This document shows, one piece after another, positions 8,597 to 18,836 of a DNA stretch of 64,000 nucleotides. The position numbers were made by a program, and so were the translations under genes. Origin of the DNA: Thiobacillus denitrificans (GTDB taxonomy: Bacteria; Pseudomonadota; Gammaproteobacteria; Burkholderiales; Thiobacillaceae); NCBI GenBank assembly GCA_002343685.1, contig DDRS01000034.1:115223-179222 (forward strand), in the 5' to 3' direction. The first letter of the stretch is position 1, and each line of letters begins with the position of its first letter. The notes below the pieces were generated by a model. The model was not told the origin of the DNA. It did no database searches and worked only from the letters and a program-made list of their open reading frames with translations.

Positions 8597-8980
8597 TTAG
8601 CGGCGGGATCCCGGTCCCATGCCAGAACCCGGTCCCATACCCGGTCCCATACCCGGTCCCATCCCCGAGCCGGGCCCCATGCCCGCAGGCGGCATGTCCG
8701 GGAGGGTCTTGCCCTGGGCCTGGGCACGCTCCTGCATCTGTTTGTGATGTTCCAGGCGGAAGGCTTCGCGCTCTTGCTGAGTTTTCAGCGTGCGCATGCG
8801 ATTGCGGTATTCGGCCCGTTCCTGCCGCGTCATCAATTCGGATCCGTAAATACGATCCTGATCACGCACCTGGGTACGGTCCTGATCGCGTGCCTGATCG
8901 GCGGCATACACCGGCATGACACCCGCCATCCCCAAGGAAAGGGCAAGGGCGGCTATGGATAGGCGTGTTATGCGTTTCAT
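8597..8980 (-). CDS. Small secreted protein with DQDR and Gly-Met-Gly-Pro repeats
   Basis: 127 aa, unknown function. Signal peptide about 1-24 (cleavage after PVYA), then repeats of the type DQDRTQV-RDQDRIYG, a highly charged helical segment (about 40-85: Arg/Glu/Gln rich), and a low-complexity tail of GMGPG/GMGPGS units. The tail is encoded by tandem copies of a 12-nt unit (about 8610-8680), so its length is probably variable. I chose ATG 8980 because AAGGAGA precedes it and the signal peptide begins there. The charged helix recalls small periplasmic Spy/CpxP-like proteins, but the family motif is not evident. Met residues in the tail could bind copper; speculative. Confidence 0.7.
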   Translation of the reverse strand: MKRITRLSIAALALSLGMAGVMPVYAADQARDQDRTQVRDQDRIYGSELMTRQERAEYRNRMRTLKTQQEREAFRLEHHKQMQERAQAQGKTLPDMPPAGMGPGSGMGPGMGPGMGPGSGMGPGSRR

Positions 8981-9101
8981 CTCTGTCTCCTTAGCAAAAT
9001 AAAATGTCCTCACACTCGATATTGCGCGTGCTCGACATCGTCCACTTCCAATCTAGTACAAAAGACCCACTTATCCTAATGCGGAACACTTCGTGCCTGA
9101 A

Positions 9102-9125
9102 TGGATCCGGCGATTCGCCGGGTCC
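9102..9125. repeat. Hairpin downstream of the copper operon
   Basis: TGGATCCGGCG-AT-TCGCCGGGTCCA forms a strong stem with one wobble or mismatch, 12 nt after the CusF-like stop codon on the minus strand. There is no T-run, so it may protect the 3' end or act as a weak terminator. Confidence 0.5.
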
Positions 9126-9137
9126 ATGCTTTGTCCG

Positions 9138-9449
9138 TTATTGCGCAGGCTGGATCGCGGTAACGGTCAGGGTATCGTCGATGCTCTCGGCATGAAATTT
9201 CACGGCGTCGCCCACTTTGAGACCCTGCATCAGTTCCGGCGATTGCACCCGGAACACCATGGTCATGGCGGGCATGTCGAGGTTGACGATCGGCCCGTGC
9301 CGCAGGGTGAGCTTGCCGTTGGCTACATCCACCCGGCGCACAACGCCATCGGTCATCACATTGGCCTGGGCAGCCGGCGGGGTCACTGGTTCGGCATGTA
9401 GTGGCGCAGCGATCGCCAGTGCGGCCAGTAAGAGAATCCATGTCTTCAT
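9138..9449 (-). CDS. CusF-like periplasmic copper-binding protein
   Basis: 103 aa. Signal peptide about 1-19 (ALAIAAPLHA-EP). The mature part is a CusF_Ec-type small beta barrel: VMTDGVVRRVDVANGKLTLRHGPI, then LDMPAMTMVFRV. The His of LRHGPI and the two Met of PAMTM match the Cu(I)/Ag(I) ligands of CusF. The Trp that stacks on the metal in E. coli CusF (WPEMTM) is Met here (MPAMTM), a substitution I believe is found in other homologues. It is the last gene of the copper operon, 37 nt after the multicopper oxidase. ATG 9449 chosen at the signal peptide; the frame is open upstream to 9506. Confidence 0.88.
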   Translation of the reverse strand: MKTWILLLAALAIAAPLHAEPVTPPAAQANVMTDGVVRRVDVANGKLTLRHGPIVNLDMPAMTMVFRVQSPELMQGLKVGDAVKFHAESIDDTLTVTAIQPAQ

Positions 9450-9486
9450 TTTTCTGCTCCTGAACGTATCAATATAAAAATGGCAT

Positions 9487-10872
9487 TCAATGGCTGGCGT
9501 GGCCAACGGGTTTGCGTACGGTTACCTCGACATCGCCCGGGGTACCCTGGGGCGAGGCAGTGGATGGCGCGCGCATCGGTTCGGCCATCGCGCCGGCAAG
9601 CTCGCGTGCCTGCGTGCCGGGCGGCTGCTTGTACCAGCCGGGGTCGGAATAATCGCCGCGCTTCTGCCCGCGCCGCACCTTCATCACGCTGAACATGCCA
9701 CCCATCTCGACCGGGCCGAATGGCCCCTTGCCAGTCATCATCGGCAAGGTATTGTCGGGCAGCGGCATCTCCATTTCAGCCATGTCGGCCATGCCGCGCT
9801 CACCCATCGCCATGTAGTCGGGAATGAGCTTGCTGATCTTGCCCGCCAGGCCGCTGTAGTCGACGCCGATCATCGTCGGCACCGCATGGCCCATCGCATT
9901 CATGGTGTGGTGGCTCTTGTGGCAGTGGAACGCCCAGTCGCCCTCCTCGTCGGCGACGAATTCGATCTGGCGCATCTGGCCGACCGCGATGTCGGTGGTC
10001 ACCTCCGGCCAGCGCGCGGACTTCGGCACCGGGCCGCCGTCGGTGCCGGTCACCTCGAACTCCACGCCGTGCAGGTGCATCGGATGGTTGGTCATGGTGA
10101 GGTTGCCCATGCGGATGCGCACACGGTCGCCCAGCCGAACGTTGAGGCTGTCGATGCCCGGGAACGCACGGCTGTTCCAGGTCCACAGGTTGAAATCGAG
10201 CATGGTGTTGACCGATGGCGTGGCGCTGCCGGGGTCGATGTCGTAGGCATTGATCAGGAAGCAGAAATCGCGGTCGACCGGCTCGATCGCCGGATGCCTG
10301 CCCTTCGGATGCGTCACCCAGAAACCCATCATGCCCATCGCCATCTGCGTCATCTCGTCGGCATGCGGGTGGTACATGAAGGTGCCGGGGCGACGCGCGA
10401 CGAATTCGTAGACGAAAGTTTTGCCCGGCTTGATATGCGGCTGGGTCAATCCGCCGACGCCATCCATGCCGTTGGGCAGGCGCTGGCCGTGCCAGTGGAT
10501 GGTCGTGTGTTCGGGCAAACGATTGGTGACATAGAGCCGCACCCGGTCGCCTTCCACTACTTCGATAGTGGGCCCAGGGCTCTGGCCATTGTAGCCCCAC
10601 AAGTGCGCCTTCATGCCGGGGGCGATTTCGCGTACCACCGGCTCGGCGACGAGATGGAATTCCTTCACGCCATCCTTCATGTGCCACGGCAGCGTCCAGC
10701 CGTTCAACGTCACCACCGGATTGTAGGGACGACCGCTGGATGGAATCAGCGGCGGCTGGGTATCGGGCCTGTCCATGCTGACAATTTCAGGGAGCGCCGC
10801 CAGGGCAGCCGGGCTCACCGTGGCGACGGCGGCTGCGCTGCCGAGTTTGAAAAAATCACGTCTTGAGGTCAT
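9487..10872 (-). CDS. Tat-exported multicopper oxidase (CopA/CueO-like)
   Basis: 461 aa. Twin-arginine signal at the N-terminus (TSRRDFFKLGSAAAVATV). All four copper motifs are visible: TTIHWHG, MYHPHADE, NHPMHLHGVEFEV and HCHKSHHTMNAM, the last containing the type-1 copper Cys, His and axial Met. It should oxidise Cu(I) or organic substrates in the periplasm with reduction of oxygen to water. It is shorter than Pcu-type CopA (about 600 aa) and a little shorter than CueO. A Met-rich stretch (MAMGERGMADMAEMEMPLP) near the C-terminus may be a copper-loading segment. AAGGA precedes the ATG, 11 nt after the TolC-like stop. Confidence 0.92.
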   Translation of the reverse strand: MTSRRDFFKLGSAAAVATVSPAALAALPEIVSMDRPDTQPPLIPSSGRPYNPVVTLNGWTLPWHMKDGVKEFHLVAEPVVREIAPGMKAHLWGYNGQSPGPTIEVVEGDRVRLYVTNRLPEHTTIHWHGQRLPNGMDGVGGLTQPHIKPGKTFVYEFVARRPGTFMYHPHADEMTQMAMGMMGFWVTHPKGRHPAIEPVDRDFCFLINAYDIDPGSATPSVNTMLDFNLWTWNSRAFPGIDSLNVRLGDRVRIRMGNLTMTNHPMHLHGVEFEVTGTDGGPVPKSARWPEVTTDIAVGQMRQIEFVADEEGDWAFHCHKSHHTMNAMGHAVPTMIGVDYSGLAGKISKLIPDYMAMGERGMADMAEMEMPLPDNTLPMMTGKGPFGPVEMGGMFSVMKVRRGQKRGDYSDPGWYKQPPGTQARELAGAMAEPMRAPSTASPQGTPGDVEVTVRKPVGHASH

Positions 10873-10883
10873 GGAAAATCCTT

Positions 10884-12296
10884 TCAGTGTCCGCCCGCCG
10901 CATCTGCAGACGCGGACGGGAGAGAGGTGACCGGGGTTTTGCCCGGCGTGCCGGCCAGTGCCATCCGCATGTCGGCGTCGGCGAGCCAGAAATCGCGCTG
11001 CGCCTCGATGGCGGCGTTGACCGACGCGATCTGCGAACGCGCGTCGGCCAGCAGCTCGAACACGCCGATCAGCATGCCGTTGTAGCGATACTGGTTTTCC
11101 TCGGAGATGCGCTGCTTCAGTGGCACCACCTCGTCGCGCAGGTGACGGGCGACGGCGTACTGGCTCTGTTGCATGGCATAGGCCTCGCGCACCTCGGAAC
11201 GCGCGTTGACCGCGATCTCGCGTGCGCGCTCGAGTGCCTGGCGGTAGCGCGATTCGGCTTGCACTACACGGGTCTGCCCCCAGTCGAACAGCGGCAGTTC
11301 GAAGCTGATTTCGTAACCGCGCTGCAAGGGCGCTTCGTTCGAACTGTTGCTGATGGCGCCCAGCTCCAGCACGTTGATGAAGCGCGTGCGGCGTGTGAGT
11401 CCCAAGTTCCTGGCCAGCGCCTCGGTTTGCAGCCGGGTGGCCTGCAGATCCAGGCGCGAATCCATGGCCTGCTGTTCGACATCCGGCAGCGCGGGCAGGG
11501 TTGCAGGCAGATCCGGCAAACGTTCGGGCAATTGCAGCGCATCGCCATGGGGCAGGCCCAGCAGCCGGACCAGGCGCTCGCGCGCCTGCAGCTTCGTCTG
11601 TTCGGCACGCGCCACCGCCAGTGCGGCATCCGCATAGAACGACTGCTCGCGCGCCTGCTTCAGCTTGCTCCAGTTGCCGACCTGCGCCATGCGGCGCGCC
11701 AGTTCCGCACCGGCTTCGGCAGCATCCATCGTCTGCTGCTGGTAATGCGCGGACTGCTTCGCCGCCACCGCGACAACCCAGGCCTTGCGGGTGTCCGCCG
11801 CCAGCCTCAGCACGTTCAGAACCAGTTCGCGCCGGGTCTGCTCGAACAGCCGCTGCTCGATATCGATGCGCATCGGCATGGTCAGCAGCCGCATCAGGTT
11901 GAGATGCAGGCTGCGTTCCCATTCCACCTCGCTGCCCCGCGTGAGACGGCCGATGGAAACGCCCGGGTTCGGCAGGCGCTGCGCCGCGATCCAGTCGGCC
12001 TCGGCGATGCCGAGCGTGTTGAAGGCCGCCTGCAGGCCGGGATTGTTGAGCAGCGCAATCTGCACCGCGTCATCTGCGGAGAGCGGTTGCGCCAGCAGCG
12101 CATCGATGCGCGCCTGGATCTGCGCACGACTGGCTTCATCGCGTGACCAGACGACATCCTTCTGGATGCGCGACTGGGTAGCGGACCGGACCGTTTCGAA
12201 GCCGCCGTCGGTGGAAAAGCTCGCGCAGCCGCCCAGCAGGATGGCAGACAACACGGCGAGGGTCAGCGTACGCGGCGCAGGAAAAGTCGGATGCAT
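10884..12296 (-). CDS. TolC-family outer-membrane efflux lipoprotein (CusC-like)
   Basis: 470 aa. The lipobox LLGGC follows a signal of about 24 residues (MHPTFPAPRTLTLAVLSAILLGGC). The rest shows the two OEP repeats with long Ala/Gln/Arg-rich helices (VQIALLNNPGLQAAF; EISFELPLFDWGQTRV in the second half). It would form the outer-membrane duct of a tripartite exporter, and may serve the RND pump at the left end since no other OEP is seen. ATG 12296 was chosen because GGAAGG precedes it and it opens the lipoprotein signal. Its start lies 10 nt after the stop of the upstream small gene. Confidence 0.9.
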   Translation of the reverse strand: MHPTFPAPRTLTLAVLSAILLGGCASFSTDGGFETVRSATQSRIQKDVVWSRDEASRAQIQARIDALLAQPLSADDAVQIALLNNPGLQAAFNTLGIAEADWIAAQRLPNPGVSIGRLTRGSEVEWERSLHLNLMRLLTMPMRIDIEQRLFEQTRRELVLNVLRLAADTRKAWVVAVAAKQSAHYQQQTMDAAEAGAELARRMAQVGNWSKLKQAREQSFYADAALAVARAEQTKLQARERLVRLLGLPHGDALQLPERLPDLPATLPALPDVEQQAMDSRLDLQATRLQTEALARNLGLTRRTRFINVLELGAISNSSNEAPLQRGYEISFELPLFDWGQTRVVQAESRYRQALERAREIAVNARSEVREAYAMQQSQYAVARHLRDEVVPLKQRISEENQYRYNGMLIGVFELLADARSQIASVNAAIEAQRDFWLADADMRMALAGTPGKTPVTSLPSASADAAGGH

Positions 12297-12306
12297 GGCC
12301 TTCCGC

Positions 12307-12609
12307 TCAGTGCGCATGATGTGCCTGCCCGGTCTGATCCGGGGCCTCGCCGGTTTGCTGCGACTCGCGCAGGTAGGTACGCCAGCCGCCGATTTCACCC
12401 ACCCGGTCGTTGGCTTGGCGCCAGTCCTGCAATGCGTCCTCGCGCCAGGCCCGATAGTGCGCGAAAGGATTGGATACAGCTGGCGGAGAAGGCGGAGTTT
12501 CGGCTGCCTGTGCGGCAGGCAACGCTACCAGCCACGCAGAAGCCGCCGTCAGGCCCAGGAAAGATGCGCGCGCCCACGGCGCCGCATGGCGTAAGTAAAG
12601 TTTCAACAT
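12307..12609 (-). CDS. Small secreted protein of the copper operon
   Basis: 100 aa, unknown family. Signal peptide to about residue 35 (AASAWLVALPAAQAA), then a short Pro-rich segment, a Trp/Arg-containing helix (FAHYRAWREDALQDWRQANDRVGEIGGWRTYLRES) and a His-rich end (QAHHAH). Placement directly ahead of the TolC-like gene (10 nt) and behind another secreted protein argues for a periplasmic role in copper handling; the C-terminal His residues could bind metal. No catalytic motif seen. Confidence 0.7.
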   Translation of the reverse strand: MLKLYLRHAAPWARASFLGLTAASAWLVALPAAQAAETPPSPPAVSNPFAHYRAWREDALQDWRQANDRVGEIGGWRTYLRESQQTGEAPDQTGQAHHAH

Positions 12610-12675
12610 GATCGTCCTCGCAATTTCGCGGCAGGATCGCCGCGCGCAAAACGGAACCGCGCTCGTGCGCGGGAT

Positions 12676-13047
12676 TCAGGCGAGGGCGGTTCGGGGGGGA
12701 CGGTCGGGACTGTCGGGAATGAAGCCGCTGAACGATGCAGCCGGCTGCGGAGCATAGCGGTGTGCGATCGGGACGACCGGGACGCCATCGGCGAACCCGA
12801 TCGGCAGGGCCGTGGCCAGCGCGCAGGCAGCGCAGAACTTGCATTCGTGCTGGTCAGACGGATGATGTGGCTGGTCGGGCGCGTGGCAGTCTGCCATGGC
12901 CATGGCGTCATCGGGCATCGCCGTCATCTGTTCCATCGTGGCCTGGTCCGACAGGATGCAGACCCGCATGGCGGAATAGGCAAACGCCTGCACCGGCAGG
13001 GTCAGCAGCAACAGCATCAGCAGGAATCGACGGAGTCGGGTACGCAC
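12676..13047 (-). CDS. Secreted Cys/His/Met-containing protein heading the copper operon
   Basis: About 123 aa, unknown. The N-terminus is a signal peptide (RRFLLMLLLLTLPVQAFA). The mature part has Met pairs (MEQMTAMPDDAMAMADCH) and a His/Cys cluster (HHPSDQHECKFCAACALA), a plausible metal site. First gene of the operon running to 9138. A promoter-like pair TTGTCA (13076-13081) / TACACT (13054-13059) with 16-bp spacing lies immediately upstream. The start is uncertain: GTG 13047 gives a normal signal peptide but would be almost leaderless; ATG 13017 would leave a very short signal. Confidence 0.6.
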   Translation of the reverse strand: MRTRLRRFLLMLLLLTLPVQAFAYSAMRVCILSDQATMEQMTAMPDDAMAMADCHAPDQPHHPSDQHECKFCAACALATALPIGFADGVPVVPIAHRYAPQPAASFSGFIPDSPDRPPRTALA

Positions 13048-13053
13048 GCGGAA

Positions 13054-13081
13054 AGTGTAATCAAAAAGCGAAAGCTGACAA
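13054..13081 (-). promoter_or_regulatory. Candidate sigma-70 promoter of the copper operon
   Basis: TTGTCA, 16-bp spacer, TACACT on the minus strand. No clear MerR-type dyad is visible inside the spacer. Confidence 0.4.
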
Positions 13082-13116
13082 GTGACCGGGCGCGGCAAGC
13101 CGGGTTCCCGCTCCGC

Positions 13117-13563
13117 TCATGGGCGACGCTTGCGCGGCTCGTAGTGCACCACGGCACGCATGATCTCGGAATAGGGGAAATCGGCAATGTCGCCGAAACG
13201 TGCTCGCCCCTGCAGCACGCTGGCGGCAATGTCGGTCGCCTCGTCGGTCGGGCCATCCAGGGCAGCCGACAGCCCGCGCACGCCGCCGCATTGGGCGCGG
13301 ATCTCCTTGCCAAACGGCCAGGGCGCATCAGGGTTGATCCGAAGCGCGAATTGCGCGTTCTCGTGCAGGTCCTGGTAAAACGCCAGGCAATGCTCGCGTA
13401 CCACGGGATCGCTGCAGGCGATCGCCTCACGCTCGGCAAGACTCAGCTTGCGCGAGCGGTCGCAGCTCACGCAGCGCGACAACAGGGCCCGTTCGAATGG
13501 GCAGCTGTATTCGATGTAGGCTTTTCTAGCCAGCCGATAAGCGTCTTCGTTGTATTCAGCCAT
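13117..13563 (-). CDS. Conserved-looking hypothetical protein, Cys-rich
   Basis: 148 aa, not recognised. No signal peptide or membrane helix, so cytosolic. Six cysteines in the first 90 residues (CPFERALLSRCVSCDRSRK, AIACSDP, REHC, QCGG) with a CxxC suggest a zinc or Fe-S site. The C-terminus is basic (HYEPRKRRP). It is read in the same direction as the 75-aa protein and secA, 45 nt after the former. Confidence 0.65.
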   Translation of the reverse strand: MAEYNEDAYRLARKAYIEYSCPFERALLSRCVSCDRSRKLSLAEREAIACSDPVVREHCLAFYQDLHENAQFALRINPDAPWPFGKEIRAQCGGVRGLSAALDGPTDEATDIAASVLQGRARFGDIADFPYSEIMRAVVHYEPRKRRP

Positions 13564-13608
13564 GACTGCTTAATCAGAGTGATCAGGACGCGCAGTGCGT
13601 GAACAACT

Positions 13609-13836
13609 TTACCAGTCGTCGCCCGACAAGCGCTGATCCAGTTCACGCTCCGCCGTCAGCGTTTCCTGGGCTGCAATCTCGTTCTCGGCGAAGATCATCT
13701 TGTACTTGTCGCCGGTCTTGGGGTCGAGCGTCTTGCGCAGTTCGTTGGTGTGGGCCTTGGCTTCCTTGAAGCTCGCCCATTCGCCCTGCTTTTCCAGCAC
13801 TTTGAACATTCCCAGACGGAAAACATAGTAAGGCAT
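13609..13836 (-). CDS. Small conserved hypothetical protein downstream of secA
   Basis: 75 aa with a well-formed, charged sequence (YYVFRLGMFKVLEKQGEWASFKEAKAH...). The start MPYYVFRLG and the compact length look like a small cytosolic family seen in beta- and gammaproteobacteria; I cannot name a function. It begins 9 nt after the secA stop, with GAGGACC just before the ATG, so it is probably co-transcribed with secA. Confidence 0.7.
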   Translation of the reverse strand: MPYYVFRLGMFKVLEKQGEWASFKEAKAHTNELRKTLDPKTGDKYKMIFAENEIAAQETLTAERELDQRLSGDDW

Positions 13837-13845
13837 GGCGGGTCC

Positions 13846-16551
<2,706 letters not shown>

Positions 16552-16640
16552 GAGGAATCCGAAATGCCCGCAGGACGCGGTAAACCGTTGAATCTTAACA
16601 TAGCGGAGCCGGCATCCCGTGACGCCGGCGTGTCACGCCC

Positions 16641-17072
16641 ATGAGTGCCTCGAGCCTGGCCGACCTGCTCGCCAGTCAACTGCCGAACGGCCTGGCCATA
16701 CGCGCCCGGACCCTGCTCAAGACCCAGGCTGCGCTCGAACGTTCCCTGCCCGCTGCGCTGGCTGGGCACGTTCGCGTCATGCAGCTGGATAACGAGGTGC
16801 TAAGCCTCGCCTGCGACAGCGGGGCCATCGCCAGCCGCCTGCGCCACCAGACCGACGCGCTGATCGCCAGCCTCGGCAAGCTCGGAGTCGTGGCGACGGC
16901 GGTACGCGTCAGCGTCAACCCCGAGCTGCTTGCGCGCTATGTCCATCCCGTCGAAAAAACCGGCTTGCCGCCCGCCGCGCTGGAGGGCTTGGCGCATCTC
17001 AATGCGGAGATCGAGGACGGTCCGCTGAAGGACGCGCTGAACAACCTGCTGCGCCACCACCGGAAAACCTGA
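16641..17072 (+). CDS. dciA: DUF721 / DciA-family helicase loader
   Basis: 143 aa. The N-terminal domain (about 15-100) shows the DUF721 pattern: LLKTQAALERSLPAALAGHVRVMQLDNEVLSLACDSGAIASRLRHQTDALIASL. DciA proteins help load the replicative helicase DnaB where no DnaC is present. The sequence beyond the domain is short. Position next to secA, divergently, is typical. The name rests on family pattern and context, not on a search. Confidence 0.8.
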   Translation: MSASSLADLLASQLPNGLAIRARTLLKTQAALERSLPAALAGHVRVMQLDNEVLSLACDSGAIASRLRHQTDALIASLGKLGVVATAVRVSVNPELLARYVHPVEKTGLPPAALEGLAHLNAEIEDGPLKDALNNLLRHHRKT

Positions 17073-17213
17073 TCAATGGCCTAGCCTGCCAGCCGCGCCC
17101 ATTCTATTGCACGTTCGCCGAAAACCGCCCGGCCGATGTCATACTGCTGGCATTGACCCCATGCCCCGCATGGGTGTTTGCTAAAATCGCGCGCCCCCCT
17201 GTTTCCCTCCCAT

Positions 17214-18677
17214 ATGTACTCAGCACACCGTATTTTCAAGCGTCAACGCCTGCTCCTGTGGCTGAGCATCCTGCTGGCAGCCGGCTTCTTCGCCACCACG
17301 CTCAGCAGCTACTACGTGTCGAAGCAGGCGATCCTGAATGCCATCGTCGCCCAGGAACTGCCGCTCACATCGAGCAATATCTATTCGGAGATCCAGAAGG
17401 ATCTGGTGCGGCCCGTGCTCATCTCGTCGACCATGGCGCACGACACTTTCCTGCGCGACTGGGTCGTGGGCGGGGAGCAGGACGTCGGCGCCATGGCCCG
17501 CTATCTGCGGGAGATCAAAACGCGCTACGGCGCATTCAGCAGCTTCTTCGTCTCCGAGCGTAGCGCCAACTACTACACCGGCGATGGCATCCTGAAACAG
17601 GTGTCGCCGAAGGCATCCCGCGACGTCTGGTACTACCGGGTACGCGCCATGTCGGAACCCTACGAGATCAATGTCGATCCCGACCTGGCCAACCGGGATG
17701 CGCTGACCATCTTCGTCAACTACCGTGCCTTCGACTTCGACGGCCGCTTTCTCGGCGCCACCGGCGTCGGGCTCACTGTGGATGCCGTGCGCCACCTCAT
17801 CTCGAATTACCAGCAGCGCTTCCAGCGCACCATCTATTTCGTGGATGCCCACGGCAAGACCGTCCTGTTCGGCAACCAGTCCGGGCGCCAGGAGACCGAC
17901 CTGCGCGCAACGCCGGGCCTGCGCGACATCGTCGACCGCATCCTGCGTGAAAAATCCGGTTCCTATCAGTTCAGGGACAGCCACGGCCTGCATCTGCTCA
18001 ATGTGAACTATGTCCCCGAACTCAAGTGGTATCTGTTCGTGGAAAAAGGCGTGGATGCCGCGCTGGCCGACATCCGTCAGACCCTCTACGTCAATCTCGC
18101 GGTATGTCTGGGCATTACGCTGCTGGTGCTTTTCCTGACCCATATCGCGCTTGCACGGTATCAACAACGCATCGAGGACATGGCTGCCACCGACAAGCTC
18201 ACCGGCCTGCTCAACCGCCAGGCCTTCAGCATCCTGATCGACAAGACCTTCGCCGAATACCGGCGCGACCCGCGCCCGATTTCCATCCTGCTGATCGACA
18301 TCGATCACTTCAAATCGATCAACGACCGGTTCGGGCACATTGGTGGCGATCGCATCCTGAGCCAGGTCGCGGTCTCGCTTCAGAAAGGGCTGCGGGCATC
18401 GGATATCGCCATCCGTTGGGGCGGAGAAGAATTTCTCGTCGTGCTCAAGGGCAGCACCCTCGAACAAGGACAGCATGTCGCCGAACAGTTGCGCCTGAAA
18501 ATCGAGCAGACGCAGTTCGCCGTCGACGCACAACCGGTCTCGGTCACCGTCAGCATCGGCGTCAGCCAGTATGACGGCGCGGAGTCCTACGAACAGGCCA
18601 TCGGCCGCGCGGACGCCGGTCTCTATGCGGCGAAGCATGGCGGCCGCAACCGTGTCTGCGTGGCGCCGCGCGCCTAG
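17214..18677 (+). CDS. Membrane diguanylate cyclase with periplasmic Cache-type sensor
   Basis: 487 aa. Helix 1 about 12-33; a periplasmic region of some 260 residues resembling dCACHE (WYYRVRAMSEPYEINVDPD, FVNYRAFDFDGRFLGATGVGLTVD); helix 2 about 290-312; then a GGDEF domain beginning ATDKLTGLLNRQAF. The active-site loop is GGEEF, and an RASD motif five residues upstream matches the RxxD product-inhibition site, so the enzyme should make c-di-GMP and be feedback controlled. ATG 17214 begins the membrane helix; the frame is open to 17178. Monocistronic; the ligand of the sensor is unknown. Confidence 0.92.
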   Translation: MYSAHRIFKRQRLLLWLSILLAAGFFATTLSSYYVSKQAILNAIVAQELPLTSSNIYSEIQKDLVRPVLISSTMAHDTFLRDWVVGGEQDVGAMARYLREIKTRYGAFSSFFVSERSANYYTGDGILKQVSPKASRDVWYYRVRAMSEPYEINVDPDLANRDALTIFVNYRAFDFDGRFLGATGVGLTVDAVRHLISNYQQRFQRTIYFVDAHGKTVLFGNQSGRQETDLRATPGLRDIVDRILREKSGSYQFRDSHGLHLLNVNYVPELKWYLFVEKGVDAALADIRQTLYVNLAVCLGITLLVLFLTHIALARYQQRIEDMAATDKLTGLLNRQAFSILIDKTFAEYRRDPRPISILLIDIDHFKSINDRFGHIGGDRILSQVAVSLQKGLRASDIAIRWGGEEFLVVLKGSTLEQGQHVAEQLRLKIEQTQFAVDAQPVSVTVSIGVSQYDGAESYEQAIGRADAGLYAAKHGGRNRVCVAPRA

Positions 18678-18787
18678 GACCATCATTGATACCCACCCGG
18701 ACCCGGATTGGATTCGAGCCGGTTGCTTGCAGCCGCCCGGTAAGTCCCTTCCTCGAGCCGCGCCTGTTACCTCTCGTCCATGAAAGC

Positions 18788-18817
18788 AAAAAGGCCGCAC
18801 CCGTAGATGCGGCCTTT
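18788..18817 (-). terminator. Rho-independent terminator of the OmpA gene
   Basis: AAAGGCCGCA-CCCGTAGA-TGCGGCCTTT, a perfect 10-bp stem. On the minus strand the stem runs into TTTTTGC, so it terminates the ompA-like transcript; it may also serve the plus-strand cyclase gene that ends at 18677. Confidence 0.85.
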
Positions 18818-18836
18818 CCGTGTACAACGTGTGCGC

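Noticed and set aside
9487..11922. Apparent 811-codon fusion of the multicopper oxidase with upstream sequence
   Set aside because: The extra N-terminal part is an out-of-frame reading of the TolC-like gene. The oxidase has its own Tat signal, ATG and AAGGA at 10872.
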